Of a stretch of 64,000 nucleotides of DNA, positions 18,541-26,350 are shown piece after piece. This DNA is from Sphingobacterium zeae (lineage in GTDB: Bacteria; Bacteroidota; Bacteroidia; Sphingobacteriales; Sphingobacteriaceae). The position numbers were made by a program, and so were the translations under genes. The notes under the pieces are model-generated. The model had not been told where the DNA came from. It did no database searches and saw only the letters and a program-made list of their open reading frames with translations. Where the stretch lies: contig NZ_JAUTBA010000001.1 in the NCBI RefSeq assembly GCF_030818895.1, positions 3,596,001-3,660,000 of the forward strand, given 5' to 3'. The number at the start of each line of letters is the position of its first letter. Positions within the stretch are counted from its first letter, which is position 1.

Positions 18541-19587
18541 CTAATTATCGACCCGGACCAATGCCGGTTCGTAGCCCACAATTTTTATCTTTTTGGAAGA
18601 TGAGCGCAAATAGGTATTCAATACATTGGCAGAAGGATCTATCTCAAACAGCAAGTCGATCTTTTCTGTCGGCTCAAATTCCTCAAATGCTTTTTTGAGG
18701 ATCTCATACTTAAATTTTACGTCAGCCACCCCATACTTTTTATCCCCATCTGCCCATTTTACATATACATGCTCCGGAATCGCTTTCGGCAGATTCGTAT
18801 TCGCACTGTCGGTGTTCAAAGGCATATCCCTTTCTCCATTGAAGCACTGATAAAAAAAATAATCTTTAGGGCCTATTTTAATGCCCTCTACAGCAAATTT
18901 CCATGCATATTTTTTATTGTACTCCATATACAGCTGTGGCTTTGGCCAACCCTGGCCTTCCAAAGTGGCATACAGTTCATCACCATATAATTTTTGAGGT
19001 TTATAGGCTGCGTCGCGATATTCCTTCCTGAAGAAGTGTTCGAAATCCTCATGTGCCGTTTCTTGTGTTATGGTGGTGTCATGTGCCTGAAACATGGCTA
19101 ACAATACCTGCCGCTGCCCGTCCGCCCAAAGAGCTAGTCTACCTTCAGGAGCGAGACCAACGATGAAGGTCTTAAAGTCATCTTTTTTTTGTGTGCGGAC
19201 GTCTACTGCTCCTTCTTCCCAGATGGTGGTAAGCTGCTGCTTATCCAGCTTCCATTTTCCAGTATAGAATTTTTCCTCCTGAATAGCATACCAGGTCATC
19301 TGCAGTTCGTCCGGAAGCGCTACAGGCTCATCCGGCGATCCCATCCCCTTAGACTGTACGCTCCAGCCTTGCTGTATAATTCCATAGATCGGACCAAAAC
19401 GGTAGGTATAATCTTCACTAATCAAAGCCCCATCATATATTTCCACCGGGTATTCTCTGGGCGCAACAAGTGCCCCACTCCATATGTATTTTTTTTCACT
19501 CATTTTTAATTCCTGACAACTCGAAATAATACTCATCAGCATGAACAGGAGTAAAAAGATCTTATCTATGTCGTTCCTTTTACGCAT
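18541..19587 (-). CDS. DUF2931 lipoprotein, probable immunity to the Tle1 lipase
   Basis: This 348-residue protein starts with a basic N-terminus, a hydrophobic stretch LLLFMLMSIIS and a lipobox ISSC at residue 24. The mature domain carries WSGALVAPREYPVEIYDG and LPDELQMTWYAIQEEKFYTG, which match DUF2931 proteins often found next to lipase effectors. It should sit in the periplasm on the outer membrane, where Tle1 acts. It lies between vgrG (three bases) and the lipase gene (five bases). Confidence 0.8.
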   Translation of the reverse strand: MRKRNDIDKIFLLLFMLMSIISSCQELKMSEKKYIWSGALVAPREYPVEIYDGALISEDYTYRFGPIYGIIQQGWSVQSKGMGSPDEPVALPDELQMTWYAIQEEKFYTGKWKLDKQQLTTIWEEGAVDVRTQKKDDFKTFIVGLAPEGRLALWADGQRQVLLAMFQAHDTTITQETAHEDFEHFFRKEYRDAAYKPQKLYGDELYATLEGQGWPKPQLYMEYNKKYAWKFAVEGIKIGPKDYFFYQCFNGERDMPLNTDSANTNLPKAIPEHVYVKWADGDKKYGVADVKFKYEILKKAFEEFEPTEKIDLLFEIDPSANVLNTYLRSSSKKIKIVGYEPALVRVDN

Positions 19588-19590
19588 GTG

Positions 19591-21462
19591 CTAAAAAAGT
19601 TTAGATTTCTCGACACTGTTTATCTCAATTGTTTTTCCGCTCTGCAAGGTCATGTTTTCCTTATTGCTAAAGATCGTCATTTCCGATGCCAGCTCGTTTG
19701 ATGTTTCGGATTGTCGATTAAAATCTTTGCTGGCAATCTCGGTACGATTGTCCGAATCTTCACTAATATCTCCGGTAGCGGTGAGCGAATAGTTATTGCC
19801 TGCAGTAGTTGCGATATCTTTAGACACAGATACGGTCTGATTGTTGCCAACAGCCGTACTTTGGTCATTACCTACCTGCACATCCATATTTTCAGTGACG
19901 TTAATCTGCATATTCTTACAGTTCAACGTCATATTTTCCAGTGCGGTGATCGTTACATTGCTACCCTGGCTATCGATATGAACAATATTTCCTTTAATAT
20001 CCGTTATCTTAATACCCTGTGTAGACTGGCTATCGTCAAACTCGATCAGATGACCCGACCGCGTAGTGATGCTCTTAAGGTGGTTCTGAATCTGCGGTGT
20101 ACTATCGGCCGTGCTCTGGTTGTATAAGCTCCCCATTACCACGGGCCGTGCTACGCTGCCCTCTTCAAAAGCCACAATGACGTGATCACCAATTTCGGGT
20201 ATCGAAAGGAACCCCCTATTGACACCCCGGTCACCCGTACCTGCATTTGGGGTGATGATGCGCAACCATTCTGTTTCGTCATTATTGGCACACTGCCACT
20301 TGAAACGCACCCGTATCCTTCCCTGACCACTGGGGTCGTTGTTGTCCACGACATCTGCCATCTGCATATCTGGCTGTGGCCGTATATATTCGCGCACCGG
20401 TATACGTTCTGTACTCGCTAAAATGCCATTAAACCGATTGGTATAGCGGCCCACATCATCAAAGTGGTGTTCCACTTCGGTAATCAGGAATTTACCGAGG
20501 GTATCGGTTACAAAGCTCAGGTCCTGACGCAGGCTTGTCTCAATTTCTATCTGCGCACCAAGACGGATAGCCGGTGAATCACTGTCGCACGACACCTGGA
20601 GCAGCTGCCCTACATTGGCCTCTTCCTGATGTTGCACGATACGCTGCAGTTCACCCTGTGTATCCACACGGATGTCCAGGGGTTGACTAAACACTTTACT
20701 AAAGGTTTCGGAAGCCCGCTGCATGGCAAAAACCTGATCCGGATGACCATCCGATTTGACGTTGCTCGTACTTTCCAACAACTGGTCATGCTGCGGCAAA
20801 TAGCTAAAGCGGCGGTGGTTTACAGGGCGGATCTGTATACCATAATCAAGCCGGCTCACCTCACGTCCATAGGTCACCTTTCCAGTGGGCAAGTCCGATG
20901 GTTTGCCAAAATGAAGGCGCTCACCATCGTAGTAAAACCATTCGAGGTACTCTGCAGATAGGCGGTTGAGAAATTCAAAATCGCTTTCACGGTATTGGAT
21001 CAGGTAATCAATCGGTTCAGATCGACTCGGGTTAACATGCATATGTAGATCGTTCTGTACGACATCCTGGGTTGCCAGCTTGACAATATCGCCGAGCGAT
21101 TTTCCATAATAAGACCCCAGGTCTTTGCCACGATCGATCAATATGGTAGGACTGTAGCCTTTAATTTGCAACACCCCTTGGTAACCATGGTTTTGCGTCA
21201 AGGAGACTTCGGTAATGATGCCCGAAAAATTTTGCATGTTTCCCTGCGCATAGCCAAAAGAAATCGCCAGTGTACGCCCTACATAAGCGCGGCTATCCTG
21301 TAAATTAATCAACCCCGGAATACCGAGTTTACCGTGCTCTATTCGGAGTTCAAACTCGTGGTGGGCATTAAAACGCTGACGAATATTGAACGAAAGGAAA
21401 TGCGACACTTCCTTTCCGTCAATATGCATCTCAATCAATAATTTTGGCTTATCAAAATACAT
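19591..21462 (-). CDS. tssI: T6SS spike protein VgrG (TssI)
   Basis: This 623-residue protein has the gp27-like N-terminal hub (residues about 1-330), then a gp5-like OB fold with DNNDPSGQGRIRVRFKW and GDRGVNRGFLSIPEIGDHV, and a C-terminal beta-helix made of short valine/threonine repeats between residues about 490 and 620. There is no fused toxin domain, so cargo must be carried by the PAAR-like protein or by direct binding. It starts 85 bases after the stop of the nearer Hcp gene, across a hairpin terminator. Confidence 0.93.
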   Translation of the reverse strand: MYFDKPKLLIEMHIDGKEVSHFLSFNIRQRFNAHHEFELRIEHGKLGIPGLINLQDSRAYVGRTLAISFGYAQGNMQNFSGIITEVSLTQNHGYQGVLQIKGYSPTILIDRGKDLGSYYGKSLGDIVKLATQDVVQNDLHMHVNPSRSEPIDYLIQYRESDFEFLNRLSAEYLEWFYYDGERLHFGKPSDLPTGKVTYGREVSRLDYGIQIRPVNHRRFSYLPQHDQLLESTSNVKSDGHPDQVFAMQRASETFSKVFSQPLDIRVDTQGELQRIVQHQEEANVGQLLQVSCDSDSPAIRLGAQIEIETSLRQDLSFVTDTLGKFLITEVEHHFDDVGRYTNRFNGILASTERIPVREYIRPQPDMQMADVVDNNDPSGQGRIRVRFKWQCANNDETEWLRIITPNAGTGDRGVNRGFLSIPEIGDHVIVAFEEGSVARPVVMGSLYNQSTADSTPQIQNHLKSITTRSGHLIEFDDSQSTQGIKITDIKGNIVHIDSQGSNVTITALENMTLNCKNMQINVTENMDVQVGNDQSTAVGNNQTVSVSKDIATTAGNNYSLTATGDISEDSDNRTEIASKDFNRQSETSNELASEMTIFSNKENMTLQSGKTIEINSVEKSKLF

Positions 21463-21489
21463 AAATTAGCTGTTCATAGAGTTTACAAA

Positions 21490-21521
21490 AAAGACGGTCT
21501 TTCCTGCGATAGACCGTCTTT
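21490..21521 (-). terminator. Hairpin terminator between hcp and vgrG
   Basis: On the leftward strand, AAAGACGGTCT pairs perfectly with AGACCGTCTTT around a 10-base loop, and the second arm runs on into further T residues. This is a Rho-independent-type terminator lying after the Hcp gene and before VgrG. It would let Hcp be made in excess over the spike genes if read-through is partial. Confidence 0.8.
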
Positions 21522-21547
21522 CCAAATTTCATGGTCTATTGCAGCTT

Positions 21548-21943
21548 TTAAGCCTTAGGCCAATCATTTTCCAGTGATGCATTTTGCATTTCCAGTACCC
21601 GCGATGACAGTACCAGGGATAGTGTCATGGGTTTATCGTTGGTGACCGAAATTCCTTCATTGTATTGGATGATATAGGCGTCCTGAAATTTGAGTTCTTT
21701 CATAGTCGCATCTTCCTCACTCTTTTTAAACGTGATCTTGCCGTTTACAGTTTTATACTGATTGTTTACCATCGCTTCAATGACCGAGGTATCTTCGGTC
21801 GATTCGACCTCAACCGTAATTGTACCGCCATATACAGACGATGACGGACGTCCTTTAGAGTCCACATCACGGTGCAGGGAAAACCTGCACTGGATCACAT
21901 CGTATTCTTTACTTCCTAATGTTAATCTTGTTTTAAATGACAT
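21548..21943 (-). CDS. tssD: T6SS tube protein TssD (Hcp), copy 1
   Basis: This 131-residue protein is an Hcp of the Bacteroidota type, starting MSFKTRLTLGSKEYDV and containing SKGRPSSSVYGGTI and the acidic VEVESTEDTSVIEAMVNNQYK segment. Hcp hexamers stack to form the inner tube fired by the T6SS. It closely resembles the neighbouring upstream copy, differing mainly in the last 50 residues. It is followed by a hairpin terminator before vgrG. Confidence 0.93.
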   Translation of the reverse strand: MSFKTRLTLGSKEYDVIQCRFSLHRDVDSKGRPSSSVYGGTITVEVESTEDTSVIEAMVNNQYKTVNGKITFKKSEEDATMKELKFQDAYIIQYNEGISVTNDKPMTLSLVLSSRVLEMQNASLENDWPKA

Positions 21944-22025
21944 AATCGTAATTTTTAATGGTTTAAAATTTAATTTTACTTACCTAAGCGTGCCTTATCA
22001 ATACACCTACGGATGTTTATAAGAG

Positions 22026-22421
22026 TTACGCTTTTGGCCAGTCTTGTTCGCTTGTCGCTTCACCAATGCTGATGGAGCGCGCAGAAATCACAAATTTGTA
22101 GGTCATTGCATGCGATCCTACTATGTTGATTCCTTCCTCGTAGCGAATAATGTAACCATCTTCAAATCTGATTTCTTTCATTTTGGCATCTTCGTCTGGT
22201 TTTTTGATCAGCAATGTACCTGCAATAGGCTTGTATTGGTTGTTGACCATAGCTTCGATGACGGAAGTATCTTCTGTAGATTCTACTTCGACATTGATTG
22301 TACCACCATAAACTGAAGATGAAGGACGTCCCTTTGAATCGACGTCGCGGGTGAAGGAGTAGTCAGCATTCAGCACGTCATATTCGTTGCCTGAAAACTG
22401 AAGTCTTGCTTTGAAAGCCAT
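22026..22421 (-). CDS. tssD: T6SS tube protein TssD (Hcp), copy 2
   Basis: This second 131-residue Hcp begins MAFKARLQFSGNEYDV and shares SKGRPSSSVYGGTI and the VESTEDTSVIEAMVNNQYK segment with the copy 82 bases downstream. It is the first gene of the leftward T6SS cargo operon. The 273 bases upstream (22422-22694) must carry its promoter but show no clear TAnnTTTG box. The two copies could form mixed tubes or serve different cargo. Confidence 0.93.
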   Translation of the reverse strand: MAFKARLQFSGNEYDVLNADYSFTRDVDSKGRPSSSVYGGTINVEVESTEDTSVIEAMVNNQYKPIAGTLLIKKPDEDAKMKEIRFEDGYIIRYEEGINIVGSHAMTYKFVISARSISIGEATSEQDWPKA

Positions 22422-22694
22422 AACTTTTGGTTTTAAGTTTAAAATAAATGTTGCGGTCTCTCCATGACCGTATGTCTCTAATTTACATCAAACTAAATAC
22501 CAATTGAAAAAATTTCGAATTAATAAATTGTTAAATACCGCAAAACAATCCCGTCAACAGTGTTTTAAAAGCAAAAAAAACGTATAAATACTGAAATTAT
22601 TTTTTACACACAAAACAAACAAAATGTAACAAAAGCAATACACAGTAGATAATGTACTTTGAAAACTGACACTCACTTCGGTCGCACTCGTCTT

Positions 22695-23801
22695 CTATGA
22701 ATTGCTCAATGCGGTAATCGATGCCGCTAGTTCCGCTTCCGTTTCTGGTAACTGAATTTTTAATGAATGCTCAACCCGTGCCTGAATATTCTCTACGAAC
22801 GGCCTGAAGCGCGCATTGTAATTTGCAAAAGCAGTTTGATAATCGCTATTGCCTTGCAGTTCTTTAGCTAATAAGGTTGCCCCCTGCATTGCCAAGCTTG
22901 TCCCCATGCCTGTAAAGAAGCTAGGCGCATAGGCTGCGTCACCTATCAGGGCAACGCGCCCTTTGGTCCAGGAGGGCATTTTGATCTGACAGGCTTCATC
23001 AAAATAGAGTTCATCGGTTTGGAGCATGGCTTCCATTATTTGCGGAATTTTCCAATTCCCGTTTTCCCCAAAGTAGTCATTTAAAATTTCCTTTGGTTGT
23101 TGGCGATCCCGGTAATTCCAAGTTAACTTTGGCGCACGAAACAGAAGTATTGCGGTCGCAGCATCTTTAAACTGGTAGATGACGGCCTGTTTGCCAAGTT
23201 CGCGGTAGACAATACCAGTAGACTTGGGCCTTCCTGTCTGAATTTGATCAACATTCGCAAATGCGAAATAGACGCCCAGAAACTTCTTAAAATCCTCTTC
23301 CGGTCCGAAAACAAGCTTTCTCACGATCGAATGGGTTCCATCTGCGCCAAAGACAAAATCGTAAGACTGCGGACTTCCTTTTTCAAACGCTACATCTACC
23401 CGGTCATCGTGTTGAACCACTGCGGATATACTGTCGCCAAAAACAATGTTCACATCCTTTTTGGGAATAATTTCATACATGATCTTCACCAGATCGCCGC
23501 GATGAATCTCAATATCGCCTAAATATTCAGACAAGGTATTTATGGAGAAAGTCGCCAACGTTTGGTCGTTTGCATCCACAACTTCATCCGTATGCACAAA
23601 TTCATTTTGTTTGATCTGATCAAAAATAGCCATCTCACGCGCAATGTCCAACGCCTCACCACGCACATCAATAGGTGAGCCACCTGTCCGGAGATCTTTC
23701 CCCAATTCCACCATAGTTACGGAGTAACCAAATTTATTCAACCAGTAGGCTAATGTTAAACCTGCAAAACTGGCACCTGAAATCAATACTCTTTTTTTCA
23801 T
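22695..23801 (-). CDS. FAD-dependent monooxygenase (TetX/PHBH-like)
   Basis: This 368-residue flavoprotein has the FAD-binding motif GASFAG near residue 7 ahead of an acidic residue in VELG, a GADGTHS segment near residue 153 and the second flavin motif GDAAYAP near residue 287. It belongs to the class A hydroxylases that use NAD(P)H and oxygen on aromatic or polycyclic substrates. Some members inactivate tetracyclines, but no residue here proves such activity. It is divergent from an AraC regulator 109 bases away, which probably controls it. Confidence 0.85.
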   Translation of the reverse strand: MKKRVLISGASFAGLTLAYWLNKFGYSVTMVELGKDLRTGGSPIDVRGEALDIAREMAIFDQIKQNEFVHTDEVVDANDQTLATFSINTLSEYLGDIEIHRGDLVKIMYEIIPKKDVNIVFGDSISAVVQHDDRVDVAFEKGSPQSYDFVFGADGTHSIVRKLVFGPEEDFKKFLGVYFAFANVDQIQTGRPKSTGIVYRELGKQAVIYQFKDAATAILLFRAPKLTWNYRDRQQPKEILNDYFGENGNWKIPQIMEAMLQTDELYFDEACQIKMPSWTKGRVALIGDAAYAPSFFTGMGTSLAMQGATLLAKELQGNSDYQTAFANYNARFRPFVENIQARVEHSLKIQLPETEAELAASITALSNS

Positions 23802-23839
23802 CTTACACTATATTCAATGGGTTAACTTTATTAATAACG

Positions 23840-23847
23840 CAAATTTA
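23840..23847 (-). promoter_or_regulatory. Possible -7 box of the monooxygenase gene
   Basis: On the leftward strand the sequence reads TAAATTTG, a match to the Bacteroidota -7 consensus TAnnTTTG, 39 bases from the ATG. No clear -33 TTTG element lies at the usual distance. Confidence 0.4.
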
Positions 23848-23866
23848 GTTGTAGCTTTACAAGTAA

Positions 23867-23902
23867 AATATTCGAAAAAAAACTATTAATGTTCGAAAAA
23901 AA
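23867..23902. promoter_or_regulatory. Tandem direct repeats, candidate AraC operator
   Basis: AATATTCGAAAAAAA at 23867 and AATGTTCGAAAAAAA at 23888 are direct repeats 21 bases apart, two helical turns, lying between the monooxygenase promoter and the AraC start codon. Paired direct half-sites at this spacing are typical of AraC-family dimers. Binding is inferred. Confidence 0.5.
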
Positions 23903-23910
23903 TAACTCAT

Positions 23911-24867
23911 ATGGACACTCCTGTCGAAAATGACGCTACCCGGTTTGCCAATAAGCTGGGTGTAATTTTTAAAAATGTCTTGCAGCATTTCGATGTGGTC
24001 TCTTTCAAAGGCGTTACCTTTCTGCCCGATATGGCTATGCATATTGGATCATTCGATGTAAAAAATGATTTTACCCGTATGACAAGCCAGTCTGACATCA
24101 GCGACGGCATAGGATTTATTTTTTACAATATAGTTGAATACGATATCGAGCGCAAAGATGCGAAGACAAGAGCGCGAAACACGGCCGGGCCGCCCTTTGT
24201 GCGTATATTTCCATACAACATAGGCCAGACATTACATTTTAAAAAAGGTACACGCCTGTCTTATGTTTCCATCAGTGTGAGCGCGGCTTACCTGAAAACA
24301 TTTTTACAGGAAGAAGAGTCAACATTTAAATTCGTGTTTGACAGTGCAAACAATTTTTGGATCGAAGAACTGATGACCGATGATATCTTGCAGACGATCA
24401 ATGAACTGGTAAAAAAAACCGAACCGTCTAGCATGAAAAGCTTCTACTACAAGATGAAAGCGATGGAACTGCTCTTTTACCTGTTCGAAAGCTTAAAAAA
24501 GCGTGGCAGGGTGCCTGAGCAGAAAATCAGTAAGTTTGATATTGATGCGGTTTATAAAGTTAGGGACAAAATTGTTTCGTCTTTAAGCGAGTCAAGCAGC
24601 ATTGCCGAATTAAAACAGATAGCAGGTATGAACGAACTAAAGCTTCGAAAAATCTTTAAACAGATATTTGGTATGGGCATCTACGATTACTATCAGCTCA
24701 TGCGCATGAGAGAAGCCGCGCGGCTTATACGCGACGAAAAACTGACCGTTACCGAAGCCGGCTATCAAATGGGCTTCGAAAACCTCGGTCATTTCAGTAA
24801 AATATTTGAAAAGCATATAGGCAAAAAACCCAAAAAATATATGCAGAGTTTAGTGAATCGTCCCTAG
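23911..24867 (+). CDS. AraC-family transcriptional regulator
   Basis: This 318-residue protein has a C-terminal double helix-turn-helix domain at about residues 225-315. The first helix pair includes IAELKQIAGMNELKLRKIFKQ and the second LTVTEAGYQMGFENLGHFSKIFEKHIGKKPKKY, with the typical G-F-x-x-x-x-H-F-S-x-x-F pattern. The N-terminal part is a probable ligand-sensing domain of about 200 residues. It is divergent from the FAD monooxygenase, its likely target, and direct repeats near its own start suggest autoregulation. Confidence 0.9.
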   Translation: MDTPVENDATRFANKLGVIFKNVLQHFDVVSFKGVTFLPDMAMHIGSFDVKNDFTRMTSQSDISDGIGFIFYNIVEYDIERKDAKTRARNTAGPPFVRIFPYNIGQTLHFKKGTRLSYVSISVSAAYLKTFLQEEESTFKFVFDSANNFWIEELMTDDILQTINELVKKTEPSSMKSFYYKMKAMELLFYLFESLKKRGRVPEQKISKFDIDAVYKVRDKIVSSLSESSSIAELKQIAGMNELKLRKIFKQIFGMGIYDYYQLMRMREAARLIRDEKLTVTEAGYQMGFENLGHFSKIFEKHIGKKPKKYMQSLVNRP

Positions 24868-24926
24868 ATCCATTCTCGCGTCAACAGCAAAAAGTAACCT
24901 AAGAATAGGGGCAACGAAAGTAAACC

Positions 24927-25334
24927 TTAGATCTTTGTGTTTACCACATTCAGTTGACAATAGTCATTTTCCGTCATTTTCCATTTGAGCCCCCAGTGGT
25001 GCAGATCAAGGATAATCTTCAACAGCTCCTTCCCTTTTTCTGTTGGGCTATAGCGAATCTGCGGAGGTATGGTATTTTCAATATTTTCGGTAACGACAAG
25101 CGATTCCTCTTTCAACTCCTTTAAACGTTTGCTCAGTACCTGATCGGAAAGCGTAGGAAACATTTTTTTTAAGGTGCTAAATTGAGATACATCTTCTGCA
25201 ATACAATATAAGATCTGCATTTTCCAACGCAATGCTATTTGCAGCAATACTTCGTTCACATCGCATGCCTGTGCTAAAGTCTCTAGATTCTCCGTGTTAG
25301 TCGATTGTTCTTTTCGAGGTGTTGCCATTTTCAA
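24927..25334 (-). CDS. HxlR-family winged-helix regulator
   Basis: This 135-residue protein has the compact HxlR winged helix: RWKMQILYCIAEDVSQFSTLKKMFP, then LSDQVLSKRLKELKEESLV and a wing ending IRYSPTEKGKELL. Helix alpha2 is preceded by a cysteine (AQACDVNEV), as in redox- or electrophile-sensing members. An alternative start two codons downstream (25328) gives MATPRKEQ. It is divergent from a secreted hydrolase, with a palindromic operator in the shared intergenic region. Confidence 0.88.
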   Translation of the reverse strand: MKMATPRKEQSTNTENLETLAQACDVNEVLLQIALRWKMQILYCIAEDVSQFSTLKKMFPTLSDQVLSKRLKELKEESLVVTENIENTIPPQIRYSPTEKGKELLKIILDLHHWGLKWKMTENDYCQLNVVNTKI

Positions 25335-25369
25335 TAAAAATTTCTAGCCACTCACTTCAGGATGAGTTA

Positions 25370-25414
25370 TTGTGGGGAAAAAAGCTTGATTTTACCTTTG
25401 TAAGGTATTACAAA
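25370..25414 (+). promoter_or_regulatory. Promoter of the hydrolase gene with overlapping HxlR operator
   Basis: A TTG at 25370-25372, a 20-base spacer and TACCTTTG at 25393-25400 match the Bacteroidota -33/-7 promoter. The perfect inverted repeat TTTGTAA-ggta-TTACAAA at 25397-25414 overlaps the -7 box and the expected start of transcription. Such an arrangement would allow the divergent HxlR protein to block initiation. The ATG follows at 25437. Confidence 0.7.
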
Positions 25415-25436
25415 AACAATATAAAATTATAAAAAA

Positions 25437-26228
25437 ATGAAACAACTGAGAATTTTATTTCTGCTTATCCTGCTATGCTACGGTATGTTAAGTGGATACG
25501 CTCAACATCAAGATCATCGGCCTACCTATGTGCTGGTTCACGGGGCCTGGCATGGAGGCTGGTGCTGGCAGGACGTCGCACAGAAACTTACTGATGCACA
25601 CTACAAAGTCTATTCACCAACACTAACGGGACTTGGCGAACGCAAACATCTGATCGATCCATCGGTCGATATCGACACTCATATTCAAGACATTGTCAAC
25701 TTGATCGAGATGGAAGATCTAAATGATGTGTATCTTGTAGGGCACAGCTACGCCGGTGCCGTGATTGCCGGAGTTGCCGATCGCATTCCGTCACGATTGC
25801 ACAAATTGATCTTTCTGGACGCTATGATCATTGAAGATGGGCAGAGCGCCATTTCTTTGCAACCGAAGGCTGTGCAAGAAGTTCAACTTAAAAACATTCA
25901 GCGAAAAGAAAATTTCGTTCCTTTTGATGTTACTTTGTTTGGTGTTACAGTGCCCAGCATGATATCTTGGGTCAAGGAAAGGCTCAGCCCACAACCTTTT
26001 GGCACATTCGCACAGCGTTTGCGGCTAAAAAATCCATATGGCAATGGATTACCCTTGGTGTATATCGCATGCACGGATCCACAACTGCCCATTATGAAGG
26101 AGATGAGTGAAAAAGTGCAAAGCGACCACAAGCTCAACTGGCACTATCGGGAGATTGCTACGGGTCACGATGCCATGCTCACAGCGCCAAAAAAATTGGC
26201 GGATATGTTGGTGACACTTGTAGATTAA
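25437..26228 (+). CDS. Secreted alpha/beta hydrolase
   Basis: This 263-residue protein has a signal peptide (MKQLRILFLLILLCYGMLSGYAQ) and an alpha/beta hydrolase fold. HGAWHGGWCW forms the oxyanion-hole strand and GHSYAG near residue 102 holds the nucleophile serine. A GHDAM histidine near the C-terminus completes the probable triad. It resembles salicylate- or EST-type esterases of the hydroxynitrile lyase-like group, but the substrate cannot be told. A hairpin terminator follows immediately. Confidence 0.85.
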   Translation: MKQLRILFLLILLCYGMLSGYAQHQDHRPTYVLVHGAWHGGWCWQDVAQKLTDAHYKVYSPTLTGLGERKHLIDPSVDIDTHIQDIVNLIEMEDLNDVYLVGHSYAGAVIAGVADRIPSRLHKLIFLDAMIIEDGQSAISLQPKAVQEVQLKNIQRKENFVPFDVTLFGVTVPSMISWVKERLSPQPFGTFAQRLRLKNPYGNGLPLVYIACTDPQLPIMKEMSEKVQSDHKLNWHYREIATGHDAMLTAPKKLADMLVTLVD

Positions 26229-26231
26229 ATT

Positions 26232-26270
26232 TTGCTTGATTGCCAAGGCTATTTCTTGGCAATCAAGCAA
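26232..26270. terminator. Hairpin terminator between convergent genes
   Basis: A perfect 16-base stem (TTGCTTGATTGCCAAG against CTTGGCAATCAAGCAA) with a seven-base loop lies four bases after the hydrolase stop codon and 80 bases from the 3' end of the convergent S9 peptidase gene. A/T-rich sequence flanks both sides, so it can work in both directions. Confidence 0.85.
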
Positions 26271-26350
26271 GTTTAGCGAGCGTTGCTCTAACCCTTTGAC
26301 TTCAGTATAACCTATCGGATGAATCGTAGCAGTTTAAGAAGTCGAAGAAA

